From a bacterium (GTDB lineage Bacteria; Atribacterota; Phoenicimicrobiia; Phoenicimicrobiales; Phoenicimicrobiaceae), in contig JAHJOY010000075.1 of NCBI GenBank assembly GCA_018819665.1, positions 1 to 14,309 on the forward strand: 14,309 bases of DNA, in the 5' to 3' direction. The notes beneath the pieces were generated by a model that saw nothing but the letters and a program-made list of their open reading frames with translations, made no database searches and was not told where the DNA came from. Within the stretch, counting starts at the first letter, position 1, and each line of letters begins with the position of its first letter. The position numbers and the translations under genes are program-made. Of the stretch, positions 1 through 5,893 are shown piece by piece.

Positions 1-45
1 AGTAGAATTTTTCTTATATCTATTATGTTTTTGTGCTACATACAT
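1..45 (-). CDS. Start of an unidentified gene, cut by the window edge
   Basis: Fifteen codons are open from an ATG at 45 to the window edge (MYVAQKHNRYKKNST). The start is supported by an AGGAGG Shine-Dalgarno sequence seven bases upstream, the best-placed ribosome site in this end of the window. The peptide is rich in Lys, Arg and Asn, but 15 residues are too few to name a family. It lies 86 bases downstream of the small HTH gene on the same strand, so the two may be co-transcribed from the promoter at 352-380. The call rests only on the ribosome site and open frame. Confidence 0.45.
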   Translation of the reverse strand, partial: MYVAQKHNRYKKNST

Positions 46-131
46 CCTCTATCCTCCTGTTTTCATAAATTAATAACCAAAAATGAGGTTAAAAATAAGC
101 AATTAAGAAGTTTCCTCAGGTAGCTAAGCAG

Positions 132-311
132 CTATATCTTCTTTTTCTCAGGTTTTTTTTCTAAAAAACTATCAATAATATTCCTTTTAAAACGCCAGAT
201 TCTTCCAATTTTAACCGCCGGAATCTTATTAGTTCTTGCCCATTGATAGACAGTAAGAGGTTTTACTTGTAAATATTTCGCTACTTGTTTTGCAGTTAAA
301 TATTCTTCCAT
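132..311 (-). CDS. Small helix-turn-helix DNA-binding protein, excisionase/MerR-like
   Basis: This gene encodes 59 residues (MEEYLTAKQVAKYLQVKPLT...). The pattern YLTAKQVAKYLQVKPLTVYQWARTNKIPAVKIGRIWRF fits the winged helix-turn-helix of the excisionase (excise/xis, MerR-like) family: helix 1 'TAKQVAKYL', recognition helix 'TVYQWARTNKI', then the typical 'IPAVKIGRIWRF' wing. The usual length is 55-75 residues, so this one is complete. A GGGAG Shine-Dalgarno sequence lies about nine bases before the ATG, and a clear promoter lies further upstream. Family members regulate excision of mobile elements or act as small transcription factors beside integrases and toxin genes. Its target here is unknown; the gene that starts at 45 would be the obvious partner. 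Stop is TAG. Confidence 0.85.
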   Translation of the reverse strand: MEEYLTAKQVAKYLQVKPLTVYQWARTNKIPAVKIGRIWRFKRNIIDSFLEKKPEKKKI

Positions 312-351
312 CTCATAAATCTCCCTTGATTTATGCTGATTTCTTTATATT

Positions 352-380
352 ATATTATTGTTTTTTTATGATTTTGTCAA
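352..380 (-). promoter_or_regulatory. Sigma-70-type promoter for the small HTH gene
   Basis: On the minus strand a perfect -35 box TTGACA (375-380) is separated by 17 bases from TAATAT (352-357), which matches four of six bases of the -10 consensus. The start of transcription would fall near 345, leaving a short leader with the GGGAG ribosome site before the ATG at 311. It is the best promoter match I saw in the window. Confidence 0.6.
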
Positions 381-402
381 TTTTTTTTTATATCGACTAA
401 AT

Positions 403-439
403 AATTGGTGAATTGGAGAATTGGTAAATTGGTGAATTG
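403..439. repeat. Short tandem repeat, 8-bp unit (4.6 copies)
   Basis: Units of AATTGG followed by TG, AG, TA and TG run head to tail from 403 and end with a partial AATTG. The array lies between the end of the zinc-ribbon gene (445) and the promoter of the HTH gene, close upstream of its -35 box. Unit differences are confined to the last two bases. It could vary in copy number by slippage. No function is evident. Confidence 0.7.
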
Positions 440-444
440 CTCAC

Positions 445-777
445 TCACCTTCCACTTTTATCCTTTTCTTTATGCAGCATATCTCCTATCTCCCGGGCAA
501 CCCGATAAGGCTTAGTCAAAATTCTGATGGGCATAGACTTTAGAAAATGAGATAGATCTTTTTTTATCTCCTCAGTTATTCGATAAGGCTTGGTTAACAC
601 CCTATCTATAAAATCTGCGGTGTAGATTTTTAATAATTTTTCCCGGTTAATTCTAATTTCGTTTCCGCAAATACTACACTTAATATCTTCTAAATATTCA
701 CCTTTATAGGTAATGGTATGATTGGTTTCTTTGTTACAGTGAAGACAAAAAAGTTGAGCTTTTACTTTACTCGTCAT
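445..777 (-). CDS. Zinc-ribbon protein with a duplicated LTKPYR motif
   Basis: This is a 110-residue hypothetical protein. Residues 11-37 carry two CxxC pairs (C11, C14, C34, C37), spaced as in a zinc ribbon. The rest is basic and helical and contains the motif LTKPYR twice (residues 61-66 and 87-92), inside a repeat of about 26 residues (RVLTKPYRITEEI and RILTKPYRVAREI). The repeat is also visible in the DNA as GATAAGGCTT twice, 78 bases apart. No signal peptide or membrane segment is present, so it is probably cytoplasmic. It follows the lytic transglycosylase by 64 bases on the same strand and may share its transcript. The ATG at 777 is the first possible start, because an in-frame TAA lies at 784-786. 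The AGGAGG ribosome site is about 30 bases away, beyond a 20-nt palindrome. I do not recognise a function. Confidence 0.75.
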   Translation of the reverse strand: MTSKVKAQLFCLHCNKETNHTITYKGEYLEDIKCSICGNEIRINREKLLKIYTADFIDRVLTKPYRITEEIKKDLSHFLKSMPIRILTKPYRVAREIGDMLHKEKDKSGR

Positions 778-785
778 TTGTTCTT

Positions 786-809
786 AAGTTCGCCGTATCG
801 AACTTCTAC
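786..809 (-). repeat. REP-like hairpin after GTAG, between ribosome site and start codon
   Basis: A perfect inverted repeat, AAGTTCG (786-792) and CGAACTT (799-805) around a 6-base loop, makes a 20-nt hairpin. On the minus strand it directly follows GTAG (809-806), and that GTAG is the tail of the Shine-Dalgarno run AGGAGGTAG (814-806). Its length and position relative to GTAG match the REP hairpins elsewhere in the window, although the stem sequence differs. No T-run follows on the minus strand, so it is not a terminator. Removing the 20 nt would place AGGAGG about 10 bases before the ATG at 777. Confidence 0.6.
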
Positions 810-841
810 CTCCTTTTTTAATCCAGCACAAACCATTCCAT

Positions 842-3175
842 TTACTCTTCGCTTAAAACCTGTGCCAATCTTTTGTACATCTGGTAAGATTTCATTACTT
901 TTTTTATATGCTCTCTGGTCTCAGAATAAGGAACATTTTCTACAAAATTATCCAGGTCAGATCTATCATATTGCTCTAACCACTTACTGGTTGTGCCTGG
1001 GCCGGCATTATAACCTGAAATTATCAAAATAGGGTCATTTAAAAATCTTTCTTTTAGATAACCGATATACCAGCAACCCAAATTTATATTTACTTCAGGA
1101 GAAAAGAGCATTTCATCATTGAAGTCTTCAAAATTTAACTTTTGGGCAATCCATTCTCCGGTAGAAAAGATTATCTGCATCAATCCTCGAGCTCCAGCCA
1201 CAGATTCATTCCAAGCATTAAATCGACTCTCCTCTCTTATCATAGCCAGGGCGAGTAAGGGGTCTATCTCATATTTTAAGGCGTATTCTCTAATCATATC
1301 TTCAAAATAAGCCGGGTAAAGGTGTTCCCATAATTCAAGAGGTAATTCCTCCAAAGGGTAATTATCCTGTAAATAATTAAAGATTATCTCCGAATGATTT
1401 AAAGAATCATAATAATCCTCATTCTTCTGATAAAGGTCACTTAACCTAAATAATAAAAAGATATTTCCGGGGTTATAATTTAATGCCCCTTTTAATTCAA
1501 TTATTGCTTCTTTATAAAAACTAACCTCTCCAAATAATTCTGCTTTAAGCAGAAATAATTGGCCTTTTTCATTTATTTTATCATATTTATCTAAAAATCC
1601 CTCTAAATTTGTAAAATCTTTTTCTTTAGAAATAGAAACAACGGGCAAAAGCCAACGGTAATTAACATCTTCTCTCTGTTCGATAATTCTCTCTGCATAA
1701 TAACTTAAAGGGTAATCCTTAAGGAGTTTTTCATAGATAGAGTTTGCCTCATCTTCTAATCCCATCTTTTGCAGGGTTTTTCCTCTCCAGTACAGGGCAT
1801 CATCTCCTAATCTACTCTTTGAAAATCTCTCCGATAGTGCTCGATAGGCCTCTAATGCTTCCGGGTCCTTATTGTTCTTGGTATAATACCGACCTAAATT
1901 CCACCAAGTAGTCATTGCCTGATCACTGTTAGGGTATTTGCTTATCAATTCTCTCCATAGAGAAATTCCTTTTTCTGGTTCTCCTAATTGAAAATAACAT
2001 TCTGCCATACGGAGATAAGACTCTCGAGCATAATAGGTTTCAGGATACTGTTCAATAATTTTTTTATACTTATCCAGGGCGAAATAACGTTCTCCTGAGG
2101 CAAGGAGAGAATTGCCCCCAAGATAATTTGCTTTAATAGTAATTTCGCTGGGAGGAAATTTTACTATAATCTCCTCACACTGATTAGCAGCTTCCTTATA
2201 TTCCTTTTTATAATACAAAGTCCTTGCCCTCTTATAGTAAACTTCTGCAATATCAAGAGCTTCAGGAAAAGTTTCAATAACTTCCTTATATAAATCTTCA
2301 GCCAGATTATACTGGCGATATTTAAACAAAATATCTGCACATTTTACCATTATATGGTAAGGAGCCTTTATATCTTTTAAATCTTCTTGAATCTTATAAA
2401 GATATCTAATCAACAACTCTTCCGGTTCTGAATTCCTTTTAAGTCTATAGCCTTCATCCAATATCTCATATAAACAGTTAAGAGAATCAATATATTTTTT
2501 TTCTTGCCAGTATATCTCAGAAAGCTCAAGCAAAACTTTTGCTTTAAGCTGGTTATCCTTGGAATCTTCCAAGATATTTTTATAATAAATTAGAGCAGAA
2601 TTTATATCCTTTAATTCGCGATAATTTTGAGCTATCTGGTAGTTTGCCTCTGAAATAATTAGACGTTGAGGAAAATTCTCTATTATTCGTTTGTAAGTAG
2701 CTGTAGATTCGCGATTTTCACCTTTAAGCCTATAGGTTTCAGCCAGAAAAAAGAGGGAATAATCAGTCAAAATGGGGTCATTTATTACTAAGTTTTTATA
2801 AACTTCTATTGCACCATCCCAATCTTCAATTTTTCTATAACAATCCCCCAATATGAATTGGGATTTAATATAAAGAGGTAAATTTAGGGTAGAATATTTT
2901 ACCTTTTGTAATTCGGAAATGGCTTGCTGATAATCACTCTGTTGATATAATTCCAATCCTATCTTATAGCTTTCTATGTCTTCTTTTAGTTTAATATTTG
3001 AAGGTTGTTCTTCTACTACTTTGGAAAGCTTTAATATCTTCAGTTGTTGAGCCTCAAGTTCAGTCAACACATTATTGTCAGCCAAAGCAATATCTGCTCC
3101 GAATAAGCTGATAGCTAAAGTCATTATCAAAAAAAATATCATTGAAGTTTTCATTTTATCCACTCTTATTTTCAT
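842..3175 (-). CDS. Secreted lytic transglycosylase: TPR repeats plus SLT (Slt70-type) domain
   Basis: This protein cleaves the MurNAc-GlcNAc bond of peptidoglycan with formation of an anhydro end. From the chosen start it has 777 residues. A signal peptide at residues 1-33 (hydrophobic IFFLIMTLAISLF, then an ALA cleavage site) sends it across the membrane. Residues 60-600 are tandem TPR-like helical pairs. The C-terminal SLT domain (about 627-767) carries the catalytic Glu649 in EES, then GLMQI (664-668) and GYNAG (721-725), as in the GH23 family. The open frame continues to an ATG at 3244, but those extra residues are read through a REP hairpin and precede the signal peptide, so I chose 3175; ATG 3154 is an alternative. 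The gene follows the RAYT and precedes the zinc-ribbon gene. The TPR array is much longer than in a minimal Slt and may bind partner proteins. Confidence 0.9.
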   Translation of the reverse strand: MKIRVDKMKTSMIFFLIMTLAISLFGADIALADNNVLTELEAQQLKILKLSKVVEEQPSNIKLKEDIESYKIGLELYQQSDYQQAISELQKVKYSTLNLPLYIKSQFILGDCYRKIEDWDGAIEVYKNLVINDPILTDYSLFFLAETYRLKGENRESTATYKRIIENFPQRLIISEANYQIAQNYRELKDINSALIYYKNILEDSKDNQLKAKVLLELSEIYWQEKKYIDSLNCLYEILDEGYRLKRNSEPEELLIRYLYKIQEDLKDIKAPYHIMVKCADILFKYRQYNLAEDLYKEVIETFPEALDIAEVYYKRARTLYYKKEYKEAANQCEEIIVKFPPSEITIKANYLGGNSLLASGERYFALDKYKKIIEQYPETYYARESYLRMAECYFQLGEPEKGISLWRELISKYPNSDQAMTTWWNLGRYYTKNNKDPEALEAYRALSERFSKSRLGDDALYWRGKTLQKMGLEDEANSIYEKLLKDYPLSYYAERIIEQREDVNYRWLLPVVSISKEKDFTNLEGFLDKYDKINEKGQLFLLKAELFGEVSFYKEAIIELKGALNYNPGNIFLLFRLSDLYQKNEDYYDSLNHSEIIFNYLQDNYPLEELPLELWEHLYPAYFEDMIREYALKYEIDPLLALAMIREESRFNAWNESVAGARGLMQIIFSTGEWIAQKLNFEDFNDEMLFSPEVNINLGCWYIGYLKERFLNDPILIISGYNAGPGTTSKWLEQYDRSDLDNFVENVPYSETREHIKKVMKSYQMYKRLAQVLSEE

Positions 3176-3198
3176 TTTAATTTTTATCCTTGGTGATT

Positions 3199-3222
3199 CA
3201 GCACGGCACGCCGTGCTGCTAC
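3199..3222 (-). repeat. REP element, family A copy 1
   Basis: On the minus strand GTAG (3222-3219) is followed by the perfect 9-2-9 hairpin CAGCACGGC-GT-GCCGTGCTG (3218-3199). It lies 3 nt past the TAA of the RAYT gene (3226-3228) and just upstream of the transglycosylase start. A GTAG foot next to a short GC-rich palindrome is the standard layout of REP sequences mobilised by RAYTs. Confidence 0.85.
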
Positions 3223-3225
3223 GAT

Positions 3226-3798
3226 TTATGTAAAATCCTTCCAAAATTTCTCTTCCTTTTTATCTGGTTTTCCTTTTGGATTATCTCTATCATATTCCCA
3301 TCTTAAAGGATTATTTTGAATATATTCTCGAATTGTATTTAATTCATCTTCACTTCTTATGGTATGTTCGTAACAATTATTCTGCCAGACAATTATCTTA
3401 TGAGGATAAGACAAAAGATTAATTTGTCGGGTAACTGCAGATTTAAATGAACGAATAATACTTGGGACTGAACCAGAAATTGGTTTTCCAAATGATTCTT
3501 GTGTAAGGACACGGCTCGCCGTGTCCTTTTGATTATTAATATCCTCTAATATTATAACACCATGAAAGTGATTAGGCATAATAATATATTCATCTAATTT
3601 TACATTTTTACGTAATTGTGTGGTTTTTAACCATTCGTCTTTAACTATAACTCCGAATTTATTCAAGAACATTTCACTGTGAATTATATTTCCTAAAATA
3701 AATCTTCTTTGATAAGAACATATAGTAATAAAATATGCACCGGGAGAAGAATAATTATAATTTCTTAATCTTAGAGAACCGTAATGATATTTGATAAT
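3226..3798 (-). CDS. REP-associated tyrosine transposase (RAYT, Y1/HUH), start codon unusual
   Basis: This enzyme nicks single-stranded REP DNA through a catalytic tyrosine. The HUH metal-binding motif is MPNHFHGVI (the two His at residues 77 and 79 from the 3798 start), and the likely nucleophile is Tyr143 in NCYEHTIR, followed by the typical REYIQNNPLRW helix. The first in-frame ATG is at 3672, but the frame stays open upstream to a stop at 3820 and encodes the conserved RAYT N-terminus (YGSLRLRNYNYSSPGAYFIT and CSYQRRFILGNI). No ATG, GTG or TTG exists in that stretch. An AAGGA ribosome site (3809-3805) stands 6 bases before an in-frame ATT at 3798, which I use as the start, giving 190 residues. 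Either ATT initiates or the original start has mutated and the gene is dying. A REP-like palindrome lies inside the coding region. Confidence 0.8.
   Translation of the reverse strand: MIKYHYGSLRLRNYNYSSPGAYFITICSYQRRFILGNIIHSEMFLNKFGVIVKDEWLKTTQLRKNVKLDEYIIMPNHFHGVIILEDINNQKDTASRVLTQESFGKPISGSVPSIIRSFKSAVTRQINLLSYPHKIIVWQNNCYEHTIRSEDELNTIREYIQNNPLRWEYDRDNPKGKPDKKEEKFWKDFT
3505..3528. repeat. REP-like palindrome inside the RAYT gene
   Basis: A perfect inverted repeat with 10-bp arms (AAGGACACGG and CCGTGTCCTT) surrounds a 4-base loop. Its middle 14 bases differ from the family A REP core by a single loop base. It encodes the insert QKDTASRVL between the HUH motif and the following helix, so it is in frame and tolerated. 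No GTAG flanks it on either strand. Confidence 0.75.
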
Positions 3799-3839
3799 AT
3801 TTTTTCCTTTTTTATTAATTTATTTGATATATATTTATA

Positions 3840-3863
3840 CAGCACGGCACGCCGTGGTGCTAC
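3840..3863 (-). repeat. REP element, family A copy 2; supplies the stop of the HD-GYP gene
   Basis: GTAG (3863-3860 on the minus strand) is followed by CACCACGGC-GT-GCCGTGCTG, a 9-2-9 hairpin with one arm mismatch (3859-3840). The TAG within GTAG is exactly the stop codon of the PAS-HD-GYP gene, so the hairpin begins at the base after the stop. It is also the upstream border of the RAYT unit. Confidence 0.85.
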
Positions 3864-5713
3864 GATTCAAATTTAAAGTCTTTTTCTTTAAAAAGCTTAA
3901 GGCAGACATCTACTACCATCGGGTCATAGAGGATGCCTCGGTTTTGGGAAATTTCTTTTAAGGCTTTGTCTATACCTAAAGCAGGACGGTAAGGTCGATG
4001 AGAAGACATCGCCTCTATAACATCAGCTACTCCAATTATTTTAGCTTCTAATATAATCTCATCACCTTTTAATTTATTAGGGTATCCTGAACCATCTAAC
4101 CTTTCATGATGTTGAAGGACAATCTGGGCAACCGGCCACGAAAAATCTATTTTCCTCAAAATATCATAACCTATCTTGGGATGATTCCTAATTAAACTAA
4201 ACTCCATCTCATTTAATTTACTTGGCTTACTTAGAATTTCAGCAGGTATATTTATCTTTCCAATATCGTGAACCAGGGCAGCTATCCGTATTCCTTCAAT
4301 CTCATCTTCAGAAAGTTTCATTTCTTGGGCTATAGCCACTGCAAGTTGAGAAACTGTATTTTGATGACCAGCAGTATAGGGATCTCTAGTCTCAATTATT
4401 TTAGATATAGTATATATGGTAGCTTCCATAGTTCTTTGGAGCTTTTCATAACCCTGTTTTATCTTTTGTTCTGCCTGTTTGCGCAGGGTGATATCTTGAT
4501 ACAATATTATCCTTCCTTTAGTTTTTCCATCAATTAAAACTGAGGAACCAGATACGGATGCAGGAAATAAAGTCCCGTCTTTCTTTTTTCTAATAGTGTC
4601 ATAATTAATATATCCTTTTATCGCTTTTTTAGTTAATCTCTTTGCCTCCTCTATTTTATCAGGAGGGTGAATTATTCCGCTATTGATATCTTTACCTTTA
4701 ATTTCTTTTAGTTTATAACCAAAAAGTTCGCTAAAGCGGGAATTTATTTTTAAGACTGTATCCTTGTCATCTAAATAGACCAAAGCTTCGGGGTTATTGT
4801 GAAATATACTCGCGAATTCTTGTTGGCTTTTACGCAAGGCTTCTTCTGCTTTTTTGCGCTCAGTGATATCCCTTACTATACCTAATGCTAAAGTTCTTCC
4901 CTTAATCTTTACCGGATAAGTGGAGATCTCAACCGTTACCTTACTGTTGTCTTTTCGATTTAATACAAACTCATCCGATCCTGTCGGTTGTCCTCTAAGA
5001 CTTTTTACTAACAGTTTAGCTGCTTTGGGTATATCAGCAAGAGAGAGTAATTTTAATTTTAAGAAACTCTTTCCGATTAATTCTTCTCTTTTATAACCAA
5101 TCAATCTTTCTGCTGCCTTATTTCCATCAATAAACTTACCTTTTATATCACTTGTATAATAAGCATCAGGTGCATAATCGAATAATATTTTTAAACGCTC
5201 TTCTGAATCTCTTAATTCTTCCTCTGCTTTTTTGCGCTCAGTAATATCTTGTACTGTTATGCGAAAATTAGATGGAATTCCCCATTTCTTTATTAACTTA
5301 GCGGTTATTTCTATCCATATCCATTTTCCATTCTTGCATCTAAAATTAATTTCTCTACGACGGCGAACTGACCCTTCTCTTAATCTTGCCTTTAATCGTT
5401 CTCTTAAAATTTTTAGCATTTCATCAGGGAATACACCAAGTTTGAAAACATTCTTACCAACTACTTCCTCTCGTGAATAACCTGAGATCTTTTCTAATCT
5501 CTTGTTAATATATGTGATTTTACCTGTGACGCCTATATTAGCTATACCAATTGGGGTCTCTTCAACTAAATCTTTATACTTTTTTTCAGATTCTTTTAGT
5601 TCTTTCTTTGTCCGTTTTTCCTCAATTATTATTTCTTCCAAATCAGCATTTTTTTCCTGTATTCTTGCTAATTCTTTGATAAGTTGGTCTTTAGTTTTAT
5701 TTTCGTCTTTCAT
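3860..5713 (-). CDS. Triple-PAS HD-GYP cyclic-di-GMP phosphodiesterase
   Basis: It is predicted to hydrolyse cyclic di-GMP under control of PAS sensor domains in the cytoplasm, since no membrane segment is visible. The 617-residue product begins with a coiled coil (5-45). PAS/PAC units follow at about 45-160, 172-287 and 296-412, each ending in an 'ITERKKAEE'-like linker. The HD-GYP domain spans about 430-610. Its metal-site residues are intact: HD at 482-483 in VHDIGK, His511 in NHP, His535-His536 in QHHERLDGSGYP, and Asp564 in VADV. ATG 5713 (MKDENKTKDQ) is preferred over ATG 5731 because GGGAG lies nine bases before it and the two neighbouring paralogues also begin MKD..KTK. The TAG stop belongs to a REP element. 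Its third PAS is closely related in DNA sequence to that of the neighbouring GGDEF gene. Confidence 0.9.
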   Translation of the reverse strand: MKDENKTKDQLIKELARIQEKNADLEEIIIEEKRTKKELKESEKKYKDLVEETPIGIANIGVTGKITYINKRLEKISGYSREEVVGKNVFKLGVFPDEMLKILRERLKARLREGSVRRRREINFRCKNGKWIWIEITAKLIKKWGIPSNFRITVQDITERKKAEEELRDSEERLKILFDYAPDAYYTSDIKGKFIDGNKAAERLIGYKREELIGKSFLKLKLLSLADIPKAAKLLVKSLRGQPTGSDEFVLNRKDNSKVTVEISTYPVKIKGRTLALGIVRDITERKKAEEALRKSQQEFASIFHNNPEALVYLDDKDTVLKINSRFSELFGYKLKEIKGKDINSGIIHPPDKIEEAKRLTKKAIKGYINYDTIRKKKDGTLFPASVSGSSVLIDGKTKGRIILYQDITLRKQAEQKIKQGYEKLQRTMEATIYTISKIIETRDPYTAGHQNTVSQLAVAIAQEMKLSEDEIEGIRIAALVHDIGKINIPAEILSKPSKLNEMEFSLIRNHPKIGYDILRKIDFSWPVAQIVLQHHERLDGSGYPNKLKGDEIILEAKIIGVADVIEAMSSHRPYRPALGIDKALKEISQNRGILYDPMVVDVCLKLFKEKDFKFES

Positions 5714-5765
5714 TTTACTTTTCTCCCACAATAAGCAAATAATTTTTAATCATCAAACTCACAAG

Positions 5766-5875
5766 TCTTTAAAGCAAATAATTTTGCAAGCAATCTAATA
5801 CGGGCTTGATAAATCAAACACTACTCTATAAAAGGATTGTTCTTGATTTCATTTTAGATTATTTTAAATCACAGA
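5766..5875. repeat. Duplicated intergenic sequence, copy 1
   Basis: This spacer upstream of the PAS-HD-GYP gene is related along its length to 7686-7786. Shared blocks include GCAATCTAAT, TTGATAAATCAAAC, and ATTTCATTTTAGAT against GTTTCATTTTAGAT. Copy 2 continues into a family A REP; copy 1 has only CAGAATCGCC at that place. Boundaries are by eye. The pair suggests that gene plus spacer were duplicated together in the growth of the c-di-GMP block. Confidence 0.65.
5802..5824 (-). repeat. REP-like hairpin, family B copy 1 (imperfect)
   Basis: GGGCTTGA and TCAAAC pair around TAAA (5802-5819). One base later CTAC (5821-5824) gives GTAG on the minus strand at the foot of the hairpin. It is a degenerate form of the perfect hairpin at 7714-7733 and lies in the same place of the duplicated spacer. 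Confidence 0.5.
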
Positions 5876-5893
5876 ATCGCCCCTTAATTTATA

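Larger units (their letters stand above)
3199..3863 (-). mobile_element. REP-RAYT-REP unit (REPtron-like)
   Basis: A RAYT gene (3226-3798) is bracketed by two REP elements in the same orientation (3199-3222 and 3840-3863) with near-identical stems and shared flanking CTACGATT on the plus strand. RAYTs are single-strand HUH/Y1 transposases related to IS200/IS605 TnpA and are known to bind and cut REP sequences. The two further copies at 7784 and 8685 are consistent with local spread by this enzyme. I infer that the bracketed block is the parent unit; whether it can still move is unknown, since the gene has no ATG, GTG or TTG start for its conserved N-terminus. Confidence 0.7.

Noticed and set aside
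33..40. GTGCTACA, the same octamer as the edge of REP copy 4
   Set aside because: No palindrome adjoins it and it encodes part of the partial gene, so a chance match is likely.
718..1032. Plus-strand open frames overlapping the minus-strand genes (718-1032, 1119-1310, 4268-4537, 5232-5480, 5502-5798, 7233-7644, 8600-8833, 9381-9569, 10796-11053, 11310-11501, 12216-12633, 13587-14019)
   Set aside because: They mirror convincing minus-strand genes or AT-rich spacer, have no recognisable domains, and are explained by antisense reading of real codons.
3176..3244. N-terminal extension of the lytic transglycosylase to ATG 3244
   Set aside because: It would read through a REP hairpin, overlap the RAYT end and put 23 residues or more ahead of a typical signal peptide.
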